This document shows, piece by piece, positions 8,865 through 15,638 of a DNA stretch of 64,000 nucleotides (position 1 is its first letter; each line of letters opens with the position of its first letter). A model generated the notes under the pieces. That model was not told the DNA's origin and did not search any database. It saw only the letters and a program-made list of their open reading frames with translations. The position numbers and the translations under genes are program-made. The stretch covers positions 248,001-312,000 of the forward strand of contig FODP01000002.1 of the NCBI GenBank assembly GCA_900110395.1. The letters are read 5' to 3'. The stretch comes from Rhodospirillales bacterium URHD0017. GTDB lineage: Bacteria > Pseudomonadota > Alphaproteobacteria > Reyranellales > Reyranellaceae.

Positions 8865-9100
8865 GGGCGGGGCCGTTCGAAGAAATCGGCCGTCCCAGAG
8901 ATGACCGCAAGATCGAAACTCCCTGCACTCATGGTCCACCCCCCGGCCAGGCCCGATTGAACGGACTCGGCGGGATTCTCGGCCCGGAAACTGTCCCATC
9001 CTCCGCGCCCCGGTGTCGCGTAACGGCCGTCCGCGCCGGGCGCCGGAGCGCATCCGTCGAGAAGGACTGCACCAGCGGCAAGCGTCAGGAGTAGCCTCAT
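8849..9100 (-). CDS. Small putative lipoprotein with GGWDSFRAE core
   Basis: An 83-residue product from the ATG at 9100. A hydrophobic leader (RLLLTLAAGAVLLDGC) ends in a lipobox-like LDGC with the cysteine at residue 17. Directly after it comes ADGRYATPGRGGWDSFRAE, matching the core of the three tandem lipoproteins at 37847-38303. The remaining 40 residues are not shared and may be a later extension. Its end overlaps the CYTH gene by 16 bases. It is divergent from the DUF2892-sigma-AhpD operon, with an FNR-type box between. The aspartate at -2 of the lipobox is atypical. I do not recognise the family; the shared motif is the main reason to believe it is real. Confidence 0.6.
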   Translation of the reverse strand: MRLLLTLAAGAVLLDGCAPAPGADGRYATPGRGGWDSFRAENPAESVQSGLAGGWTMSAGSFDLAVISGTADFFERPRPCSSK

Positions 9101-9156
9101 CGTCGCCCAGCTTGTCATGCCTGGAACACAGGATAGGGGTGCCAGGGGGCACGACA

Positions 9157-9206
9157 TTGACCTGCGTCAAGTCGGGACATCCCGGAGGCTGCAGAAAATC
9201 CGTCTT
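9157..9206 (+). promoter_or_regulatory. FNR/FixK-type box and class II promoter
   Basis: TTGAC-CTGC-GTCAA at 9157-9170 is a perfect 5+5 inverted repeat matching the FNR/FixK consensus TTGA[TC]-N4-[AG]TCAA. A GAAAAT hexamer at 9194-9199 would put the transcription start near 9206, so the box centre lies about 42 bases upstream, the classic class II activator position. The downstream operon starts at 9274. The same site could also influence the divergent lipoprotein gene at 9100. The motif is seen directly; the regulator and its oxygen response are inferred. Confidence 0.6.
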
Positions 9207-9273
9207 TGCTGCGAACCCTTTTGAGATCGAACGCCCTCCTGGTCGGGACAAGTCCATGAAGGAGGCTCGATCG

Positions 9274-9474
9274 ATGATCTTCAAACGCAACGTTCCGGGA
9301 TGGGAGCGCGGCTTGCGCGCCGCCTGCGGCATCGTCCTGCTGGTCGTGGCCACGATGATGCCCCTGACCGGCTGGCCGCCATGGGCGGTGCTGGCGGGCG
9401 GTGCGGGACTGCTGGTCTCGGCGCTGGCAGGCTTCTGCCCCGCCTGTGCGCTGGCCGGGCGGCGGCTCACGTGA
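9274..9474 (+). CDS. DUF2892 (YgaP-like) small membrane protein
   Basis: A 66-residue protein: a short basic start (MIFKRNVPGWERGLRA) and two hydrophobic helices (about 18-34 and 40-57), the second ending in GFCPACALAG. This is the layout of the DUF2892 family, which includes the membrane part of YgaP; members usually have GxCPxYxxxG at that spot. I chose the ATG at 9274, with GGAGG 9 bases upstream. Its stop overlaps the sigma factor's GTG by 4 bases. The two cysteines could bind metal or form a disulfide. It is first in an operon behind an FNR-type box. Confidence 0.8.
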   Translation: MIFKRNVPGWERGLRAACGIVLLVVATMMPLTGWPPWAVLAGGAGLLVSALAGFCPACALAGRRLT

Positions 9475-10013
9475 GCGGCCTCGCCCGCATCGACGGCGGG
9501 CTGGTGGCGGCCGCGAAGGCTGGCGACGCGGCCGCACTCGACCGCCTGCTCGCCGTCTCGCAGCCCGACCTGATGCGCTTTGCCCGCCGCACCTGCGCCA
9601 ACGCCGAAGATGCGGAGGATGCGGTCCAGGCCGCCCTCTGGCAGCTCCATCGCCGCATCGGCACGCTGCGTGTCATCGCCGCCTTCACGAGCTGGCTGTT
9701 CCGCATCGTCGAGCGCGAGTGCCGCCGCCTGCTCGGCCTGCAGCGGCGCACCGTGACGCTGGAACATGCCGACCCATCGGCGTTGCGCATCGAGCCCGTG
9801 CCGAGCGACTTGCGGCGCGACCTCGGCGCCATGATCGCGGCCCTGCCCGATCTCTATCGCGAGGTGCTGATCCTGCGCGACATCGAGGAGCTGAGGGCGC
9901 CCGAGGCGGCGGCGCAGCTCGGCATCTCCGTCGAGGCGGTGAAGAGCCGCCTGCATCGTGCGCGAACGATGTTGCGCGAAAGACTTTTAGGCTCGGGGTA
10001 CTGGTCGTCATGA
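9471..10013 (+). CDS. ECF-type RNA polymerase sigma factor
   Basis: A 180-residue sigma-70 family protein with region 2 (about residues 20-85; DLMRFARRTCANAEDAEDAV, TSWLFRIVERECRRLL) and region 4 (about 120-170; LPDLYREVLILRDIEELRAPEAAAQLGISVEAVKSRLHRAR, a typical helix-turn-helix). The start is a GTG overlapping the upstream stop. No anti-sigma gene follows. Instead an AhpD-like gene overlaps its end by 4 bases. ECF41 factors are often linked to carboxymuconolactone decarboxylase-type genes, but they carry a C-terminal SnoaL-like domain and this protein is too short for one. The likely role is a redox or stress regulon; the signal is unknown. Confidence 0.9.
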   Translation: MSGLARIDGGLVAAAKAGDAAALDRLLAVSQPDLMRFARRTCANAEDAEDAVQAALWQLHRRIGTLRVIAAFTSWLFRIVERECRRLLGLQRRTVTLEHADPSALRIEPVPSDLRRDLGAMIAALPDLYREVLILRDIEELRAPEAAAQLGISVEAVKSRLHRARTMLRERLLGSGYWSS

Positions 10014-10342
10014 ACTACCAGCACCCGACCGACCTCGCGCTGGTGCCGGACCTGCTGGCGCTGGCGCCTGCCGAAGGCAAGACGTTCCTCGCCTTCAACC
10101 ATGCCGCCGAGCGCGCCGACGGCGCGATTCCGCCTAAGTACCGCGAGCTGATCGCGCTCGGCGTCGCCTTCACCACGCAGTGCGCCTACTGCATCGACAC
10201 CCACACGCGCCACGCGCGCGAGGCCGGCGCCACGAAGCAGGAAATCGCCGAGGCGGCGTTCGTCGCGGCGGCGGTGCGGGCCGGGGGCACGCTGGCTCAC
10301 GCGTTGTTGAGCCTGCGGCTGCACGATTCGCCGGAAAAGTAG
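10010..10342 (+). CDS. Carboxymuconolactone decarboxylase / AhpD-like protein
   Basis: A 110-residue all-helical CMD-family protein. The redox motif is CAYCIDTHTRHA (CxxC with the following His), preceded by IPPKYRELIALGVAFTTQ and followed by EAGATKQEIAEAAFVAAA, the AhpD-like arrangement. Such proteins act as alkylhydroperoxidases or thiol-disulfide partners rather than as true decarboxylases. The start overlaps the sigma factor stop (ATGA). Its place in one operon with an ECF sigma factor, behind an FNR-type box, suggests a peroxide or redox response. The true reductant is not seen. Confidence 0.9.
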   Translation: MNYQHPTDLALVPDLLALAPAEGKTFLAFNHAAERADGAIPPKYRELIALGVAFTTQCAYCIDTHTRHAREAGATKQEIAEAAFVAAAVRAGGTLAHALLSLRLHDSPEK

Positions 10343-10411
10343 GCTCGCGGCCTGTTGATCGGCTCCTCGGAAGGGGCACAATCGCCGCCTGCCCTTTCCG
10401 AGGAGGCCCAC

Positions 10412-11416
10412 ATGCGCCGCCGACACCTGCTCGTCCTGTCCGCCGGAGCGCTCGCCGCGCCGGCGCTTATCACCCAACCTGCGCGCGCCGCCGTCGAGAC
10501 GCGCGAGCACAACGGCTATCGCATCCGCACCTACAACGTGCGGCCGGGCTCGGGCTCGCGCGACGTCGCCTGCAACGCCGACGGCACGGTGTGGTTTTGC
10601 GGCCAGCGCGACGGCACGCTCAACCTGCTCGATCCGCGCGACGGCGGCCTGAAGGTCGTGGCCCTCGGCCAGGGTGCCGCGCCGCACGGCGTGATCGTCG
10701 GGCCCGACGGTGCGGCCTGGGTGACCGAAGGCGGCCAGAACTCGATCGCCCGCGTCGATCCCAAGGATCATCGGGTGCAGCTCTGGAAGCTGAATGGCGG
10801 GCCGTCCTACGCCAACCTCAACACCCTGGTGTTCGACAAGCAGGGCACGCTCTGGTTCACCGGCCAAGGCGGCGCGATCGGCCGCTTCGAACCCAAGACC
10901 GAGAAGATGCAGGTGTGGGACGCGCCGCGCGGCTATGGCCCCTACGGCATCGCGCTCACGCCGCAGGGCACCGTCTGGTACGTCTCGCTCGCCGGCAACT
11001 ATCTCGCCGAGATCGACCGTGCGACCGGCGCGCCGCGCATCGTCGAGCCGCCGACGCCGCTGCAGGGCGCACGGCGCGTATGGTCCGACAGCCAGGGACG
11101 CCTGTGGATCAGCGAGTGGAACAGCGGCAACGTCTCCATGCACGATCCAAAAGACGGCAGCTGGAAGAAGTGGAAGCTGCCGGGTGAGCGGCCGCGCTGC
11201 TACTCGGTCTATGTCGACGATCGCGACGCGGTGTGGCTGACCGACTTCTCGGCGAATGCCATCGTGCGCTTCGATCCCAGGACCGAGACCTTCCTCTCCT
11301 TCCCGTCGGACAAGGCGGGCGCCAACGTGCGCCAGATGGCCGGACGGCCGGGCGAGGCGTGGGGTAGTGAATCGGGCACCAACCGCATGGTCGTCATCGA
11401 CAAGCCGCAAGCCTGA
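10412..11416 (+). CDS. Virginiamycin B lyase-like (Vgb) beta-propeller protein, secreted
   Basis: A 334-residue exported propeller. The N-terminus MRRRHLLVLSAGALAAPALI is a twin-arginine-like signal, with cleavage after ARA at about residue 28. Repeats such as DGTVWFCGQRDGTLNLLDP, DGAAWVTEGGQNSIARVDP, QGTLWFTGQGGAIGRFEP, QGTVWYVSLAGNYLAEIDR and DAVWLTDFSANAIVRFDP are propeller blades of the Vgb/streptogramin lyase family. GAGGAGGCC precedes the ATG at 10412. A cytochrome c gene follows 4 bases later, so the pair may form a periplasmic unit. Most such proteins are not antibiotic lyases; the role is unknown. Confidence 0.85.
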   Translation: MRRRHLLVLSAGALAAPALITQPARAAVETREHNGYRIRTYNVRPGSGSRDVACNADGTVWFCGQRDGTLNLLDPRDGGLKVVALGQGAAPHGVIVGPDGAAWVTEGGQNSIARVDPKDHRVQLWKLNGGPSYANLNTLVFDKQGTLWFTGQGGAIGRFEPKTEKMQVWDAPRGYGPYGIALTPQGTVWYVSLAGNYLAEIDRATGAPRIVEPPTPLQGARRVWSDSQGRLWISEWNSGNVSMHDPKDGSWKKWKLPGERPRCYSVYVDDRDAVWLTDFSANAIVRFDPRTETFLSFPSDKAGANVRQMAGRPGEAWGSESGTNRMVVIDKPQA

Positions 11417-11420
11417 CGGC

Positions 11421-11783
11421 ATGCGCCTGGCGATCGTCGTGGCCGCGTTCCTGGCCATCATGGGCAACGCACGCGCCGAGTCCTGCGACCGGCAGGCCTT
11501 CGAGCATTGCCAGGCCTGCCATGCGCTCACCAAGGACGCCGGCCAGAAGCCCGGTCCGCAGCTCGCGGGTGTGATCGGCCGGCCGATCGCCGGCGATCCC
11601 GCATTCGACTATTCGCCCGTGCTGCAGGAGGCGCGCGCAAAGGGCGAGGTCTGGACCAAGGACAAGCTCGACCTCTACCTCAGCGATCCCCAGGCGGTGT
11701 ACGCCGGCACGTGGATGGGCAGTCCGCCGATCCGCGACGCGAAGCAACGCGCCGACATCCTGTGTGTTCTCGAAGGTCGATAG
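11421..11783 (+). CDS. Class I cytochrome c (monoheme, periplasmic)
   Basis: A 120-residue small cytochrome. Residues 1-19 form a signal peptide (ending ARA). The heme site is CQACH (C30, C33, H34) and the distal ligand is probably M99 in TWMGSPP. PGPQLAGVIGRPIAG and DYSPVLQEARAKGEVWTKDKLDLYLSDP fit the cytochrome c2/c550-like mould. It lies 4 bases after the Vgb-like propeller gene and is probably co-transcribed. A hairpin lies between it and the following Bug gene. It would carry electrons in the periplasm; the partner enzyme is not obvious. Confidence 0.92.
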   Translation: MRLAIVVAAFLAIMGNARAESCDRQAFEHCQACHALTKDAGQKPGPQLAGVIGRPIAGDPAFDYSPVLQEARAKGEVWTKDKLDLYLSDPQAVYAGTWMGSPPIRDAKQRADILCVLEGR

Positions 11784-11809
11784 GTTAAGACACTCCCGTC
11801 GCTCAAGCT

Positions 11810-11833
11810 CCTCTCCCCCGCAAGGGGGAGAGG
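11810..11833. repeat. Perfect 10-bp hairpin with GCAA tetraloop
   Basis: CCTCTCCCCC and GGGGGAGAGG flank a GCAA loop: a perfect inverted repeat with a GNRA-type tetraloop in the RNA. It lies in the 80 bases between the cytochrome c stop and the Bug receptor start. No T-run follows, so a standard intrinsic terminator is unlikely. It may be a short palindromic repeat unit or a processing/stability hairpin. Confidence 0.6.
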
Positions 11834-11863
11834 AATATGAGTTCAGGGAGAGGGAGGAAAACG

Positions 11864-12841
11864 ATGCGTTCGTTCATGGCGTTACTGAGCGCGTTGGCAT
11901 TTCTCACCGGCGCGGGCACGGCCACTGCCCAGCCTGCCGACAAATACCCCGACAAGCCGATCCGCATCATGGCGCCCTATGCGCCGGGCGGGAACATCGA
12001 CGTCACGGCGCGCATCATCGCCGAGAAGCTGAAGGACGTCTTGGGCGTCACCGTCATCGTCGAGAACAAGGCCGGCGCTTCGGGCATGATCGGCAGCGAC
12101 GTCATCGCCCGCTCTGCCCCCGACGGCTACAACCTCCTGGTCTCGGCCAACTCGCTGGTCGCCGTACCCGCGATCTACGGCAACGCGCCCTACGACTGGC
12201 GCACGGCCTTCCAGCCGATCAGCCACATCCAGGCTGTGCCCGCCGTGCTGGTGGTGCCGCCCGATTCGCCGATCAAGACGCTGGCCGACTTCATCGCCCT
12301 CGGCAAGGACGGCAAATTCACCGTCGCCGATTCCGGCGTCGGCACCACCAACCACATTGCCATCGAGCTTTTGGGCGAAGCGACGGGCGCCAAGTACACG
12401 CTGGTGCACTACAAGGGCAGCGGGCAGGCCCATCTCGACCTGATCGCGGGCCAGGTGCCGGCGCAGGTCGACCAGGTCAACGCCGCGATCGGCCATATCA
12501 AGGCGGGCAAGATGCGCGCCATCGCCGTGTCGTCCGACAAACGCGTGCCACAGCTGCCCGACGTGCCGACCATGAAGGAGTCGGGCGTGAAGGGACTCGA
12601 GGACTTCACCTTCAGCACCTACACGGGCCTGTTCGCGCCGGTCAAGCTGCCGCCCGAGATCCTGGCCAAGCTCAACGCCGCCATGGTGGCGACACTGAGC
12701 GACCCTGCTGTCGTCAAGAAATTCGCCGACCTGACGGCGGAGACGAAATCCAGCACGCCGCAGGAGCTGGCGGCGATGCTCGACAAGGAAGAGAAACTGG
12801 TCGTGCCCCTCATCAAGAAGCTCGGTATCAAAGCGGAGTAA
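11864..12841 (+). CDS. Tripartite tricarboxylate transporter substrate-binding protein (Bug family)
   Basis: A 325-residue periplasmic receptor. After a signal peptide (about 1-23, ending TATA) it reads YPDKPIRIMAPYAPGGNIDV, VIVENKAGASGMIGSDVIA, APDGYNLLVS, VHYKGSGQAHLDLIAGQV and IKAGKMRAIAVSSDKR, all Bug-family landmarks. AGGGAGGAAA upstream of the ATG at 11864 decides the start over an ATG at 11837. No TctAB genes adjoin. The next gene, a small DMT protein, follows 9 bases later and may be co-transcribed. The ligand is unknown. Confidence 0.92.
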   Translation: MRSFMALLSALAFLTGAGTATAQPADKYPDKPIRIMAPYAPGGNIDVTARIIAEKLKDVLGVTVIVENKAGASGMIGSDVIARSAPDGYNLLVSANSLVAVPAIYGNAPYDWRTAFQPISHIQAVPAVLVVPPDSPIKTLADFIALGKDGKFTVADSGVGTTNHIAIELLGEATGAKYTLVHYKGSGQAHLDLIAGQVPAQVDQVNAAIGHIKAGKMRAIAVSSDKRVPQLPDVPTMKESGVKGLEDFTFSTYTGLFAPVKLPPEILAKLNAAMVATLSDPAVVKKFADLTAETKSSTPQELAAMLDKEEKLVVPLIKKLGIKAE

Positions 12842-12850
12842 GTAGATCCC

Positions 12851-13210
12851 ATGAGTTGGCTACCCCCGGCCGTCGCCCCCGTCGTCCTGCTGCTGATCTC
12901 CAACGTCTTCATGACCTTTGCCTGGTACGGGCATCTCAAGTTCACCGATCGGCCGTTATGGATGGTGGTGGTGGTGAGCTGGGGCATCGCCTTCGTCGAA
13001 TACTGTTTTGCGGTGCCCGCCAACCGCTGGGGCCACACGGTCTATTCGGCGGCCGAGCTCAAGACAATGCAGGAGGTGATCACGCTTTCGGTGTTCGCCC
13101 TGTTCTCGGTGCTCTATCTCGGCGAGCGCATCACGCTGAACCACATCGTCGGTTTCGCCCTGATTTGCAGTGGTGCCTTCTTCGTCTTCCGAGGCCCCCT
13201 GCCCACCTGA
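12851..13210 (+). CDS. DMT family (DUF486) small membrane protein
   Basis: A 119-residue inner-membrane protein with four hydrophobic stretches. TFAWYGHLKF, WGIAFVEYCFAVPANRWGH and LKTMQEVITLSVFALFSVLYLGE are highly typical of the DUF486/DMT-superfamily family. The last segment, HIVGFALICSGAFFVF, resembles the closing helix of EamA-type transporters. It follows the Bug receptor after 9 bases. No transport substrate is known for the family. Confidence 0.9.
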   Translation: MSWLPPAVAPVVLLLISNVFMTFAWYGHLKFTDRPLWMVVVVSWGIAFVEYCFAVPANRWGHTVYSAAELKTMQEVITLSVFALFSVLYLGERITLNHIVGFALICSGAFFVFRGPLPT

Positions 13211-13277
13211 GGAAAAATCCAGCGCCACGCCGGGATGAGGCTGCCTTATCCTGCGTAGACCCCAGAGGGGGAGGCGA

Positions 13278-15047
13278 TTGACGGACCTGGCGAGCAGACG
13301 ACGGATTGAATGGGCGGCCTTCGCCGCCGTGCTGCTGGTTGCCGCCACCCTGCGGCTGGTTCGGCTGGACGACAACGGTTTCGGCACCGCCTACTACGCC
13401 GCCGGCGTGCGCAGCATGCTGCAGGGCGTCTGGCTGTTCTTCTACAATTCGTTCGATCCGGCGGGCTTCATTTCGCTCGACAAGCCGCCGGTCGCCTTCT
13501 GGGTCCAGACGATCTTCGCGGCCGTCCTGGGCTACAGCGGCTGGTCGATCCATCTGCCGCAGGCCGTGGCCGGCATCGCCTCGGTGGCCCTGCTCTATCG
13601 ACTGGTGCGGCCGGTCGGCGCCCCTGCCGCCGTTGTCTCGGCCCTGTTGCTGGCGATCATGCCCATCGCCGTCGCGGTCGATCGCTCGAACAACACCGAT
13701 TCCTGGCTGATCTTCTTCCTGTTGCTGGCGGCGCGGATCGCGCTGCGTGGACGCGGCCTGTCGCTCGTGGTGGCGATGGCGCTGCTGGGCCTCGCCTTCA
13801 ACACCAAGATGCTGGCGGCGTTGGTATGCGGCCCGGCCCTGTTGGCCGGTTGGCTGCTGGCCGGCGAACTCAACTGGCGCCAACGGCTGGCCTGGATGAC
13901 GGCGGCCGCCGTCACCCTCGCCATCGTGTCGCTGTCCTGGGCGGTGGCGTTCGATCTCACCCCCAAGGCGAGCCGTCCTTATGCCGGCAGCAGCCACGAC
14001 AACTCCATGCTCGAGCTCATCGTGATGCACAACGGGCTGGAGCGCTTCGTGCGCAACACGCCGGCACCGGTGCCCACGCCAGCGCCGGCCCCGACGCCGC
14101 GCTTCGTCGCCTATGACGCCGTGCCGGTCGGACCGCTGCGGCTTGCCGAGCCCGCGCTTGCCATGCAGTTCGCGTGGACCCTGCCGCTTGCCGTGCTGGG
14201 TGTGGTGTTCGCCTGGCGCCGGCGTCGTGCGGTGGTCGCGTTGTGGAGCGCCTGGGCGCTCACCTACGGCATCGTCTACAGCCTGGCCGGTGGCATCTTC
14301 CACGCTTATTACCTCTCGACCCTGGGGCCGCCGCTCGCCGCCCTGGCCGGCATCGGCTGCTTCGAGCTGTGGCGCCGCGGCTCGACGCATCTCGCGATAG
14401 GCCTCGGCGCCGCCGCCCTGTGGCAGGCCTACATTACCGGCGCGTCGCTGGGCTGGACGTCGATCTGGATCGGCTTTCCCGCCGTGGCGCTGGCGGCGGC
14501 CATCGCCTCACAGTGGCGCGCCAAGCGGCCGCCGGCTGTCATCGGTGGCGTCGCCTTTCTGGTGCTGCCGGCGCTGTGGTCGCTCTCCGCCGTCTTCGCC
14601 CCGGGCAACCTCAGCCTGCCGTCGGCCAGCCTGCCGCGCTGGCTCGGCATCGACGACGGCCGCGGGCCGATCCTGTCGCGCAACTGGATGGCGCTGACCG
14701 ACGATCCCAAGCTGCAGGCGTTCCTGCAGCAGCATCGCGGCAACGCGCGCTTCCTGCTGGCGGCACCCAACGCGCTGCTGGCGGCGCCGGTCATCATCGG
14801 CACCGGCCAGCCGGTGATGGCGTTCGGCGGCTTCTTCGGCAACGACCCGGTGCTGAGCGTCGACGCCTTCGCCAAGGCCGTCGAGCGCGGCGAGGTGCGC
14901 TTCGTGGTGCTGGCCACCAACCGCCGCACGCGCGACTTCGAGCGCTGGGTGCGCGCCCATGGCACGGTCGTCGACCCGGGCCTGTGGCGCTCGCTGCCGC
15001 CCGAGCCGCGCCGCGCCATCGTGCTCTACGATCTGGCGACGAAGTGA
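13278..15047 (+). CDS. GT39-type glycosyltransferase (ArnT/PMT-like), integral membrane
   Basis: A 589-residue polytopic membrane protein. The early periplasmic loop carries LDDNGFGTAYYAAGVRSML and the first-loop acid of the GT-C fold. SLDKPPVAFWVQTIF is the conserved DKPP motif of ArnT-like dolichyl-phosphate-mannose-type transferases. About ten hydrophobic helices fill residues 10-430, followed by a soluble C-terminal domain (about 450-589). It would move a sugar from a polyprenyl-phosphate donor to lipid A, protein or another periplasmic acceptor. The start is TTG with GGGGGAGGCG upstream. It stands alone and is convergent with the arylsulfatase remnant. Confidence 0.88.
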   Translation: MTDLASRRRIEWAAFAAVLLVAATLRLVRLDDNGFGTAYYAAGVRSMLQGVWLFFYNSFDPAGFISLDKPPVAFWVQTIFAAVLGYSGWSIHLPQAVAGIASVALLYRLVRPVGAPAAVVSALLLAIMPIAVAVDRSNNTDSWLIFFLLLAARIALRGRGLSLVVAMALLGLAFNTKMLAALVCGPALLAGWLLAGELNWRQRLAWMTAAAVTLAIVSLSWAVAFDLTPKASRPYAGSSHDNSMLELIVMHNGLERFVRNTPAPVPTPAPAPTPRFVAYDAVPVGPLRLAEPALAMQFAWTLPLAVLGVVFAWRRRRAVVALWSAWALTYGIVYSLAGGIFHAYYLSTLGPPLAALAGIGCFELWRRGSTHLAIGLGAAALWQAYITGASLGWTSIWIGFPAVALAAAIASQWRAKRPPAVIGGVAFLVLPALWSLSAVFAPGNLSLPSASLPRWLGIDDGRGPILSRNWMALTDDPKLQAFLQQHRGNARFLLAAPNALLAAPVIIGTGQPVMAFGGFFGNDPVLSVDAFAKAVERGEVRFVVLATNRRTRDFERWVRAHGTVVDPGLWRSLPPEPRRAIVLYDLATK

Positions 15048-15066
15048 AGCCCGGCTCGCAGCAGCG

Positions 15067-15575
15067 TTACTTGCCGGCCTGCGACTGGATGGCCTTGTCG
15101 ATCTGCTCCTTGACGGCCTCCAGGTTGAAGCTTGCACCCTTTTGCATGGGCGGGAACTCGATCGCCGTCTGGGCGAGCTTTCCCACCTCCTGCTGGACCA
15201 GCACGAAGCGCCAGAACTCGTAGACGAACCAGTTGTAGTAGCTCAACGAGCCTTAAGCGCCGCTCGGCAAGCCGGTCCGTTCGAACGGGTCGAGGCGGAG
15301 ATTGGTCAGGATCGCAATCGACCTTGACCGTGCCGCCCAGCCAGCCGCCTGGCTGATCGGTGAAACGGTACTTGAAGTCGTCGAGGCGGACCGCGCTCAA
15401 CGTGCCTTCGGTGAAGTAGAAGATCTCGTGGCGCGCCGACCGTCCCTTGCCCGTGATCAGGTTCGTCCGATCGTAGCCATCGAGGTAGACCTTGTAATTG
15501 CTGTCGCCGAGCAGGCCGATCCAGAGATGGAGCTGTTGCAGCCAGTAGCGAAACGTTCGCTGCTGCTTGGTCATC
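15067..15575 (-). pseudogene. Arylsulfatase C-terminal remnant
   Basis: Reading the minus strand, one frame gives IGLLGDSNYKVYLDGYDRT, then RHEIFYFTEGTLSAVRLDDF and DQPGGWLGGTVKVD. A shifted frame continues ILTNLRLDPFERTG, and after a stop and a second discontinuity SYYNWFVYEFWRFVLVQQEV, then FPPMQKGASFNLEAVKEQID to the TAA at 15067. These are consecutive C-terminal blocks of AtsA-type arylsulfatases, but the N-terminal catalytic part is gone and at least two disruptions break the frame. The first 18 codons after the ATG at about 15574 are unrelated. This is a decaying gene fragment between the GT39 gene and feoB. Confidence 0.8.
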
Positions 15576-15638
15576 GAAGCCTCGGGCCGTCGGCGGGGTG
15601 AAGAGGGCTGGCGGCGGCTGGCCCGGTTAGGAGTTTCG

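Noticed and set aside
10010-10342. True 4-carboxymuconolactone decarboxylase of the protocatechuate pathway
   Set aside because: The CxxC-His motif and linkage to a sigma factor fit the AhpD-like redox branch, and no pca genes adjoin.
10412-11416. Antibiotic-inactivating virginiamycin B lyase
   Set aside because: Only the propeller fold is supported; it is exported and sits with a cytochrome c, unlike resistance lyases.
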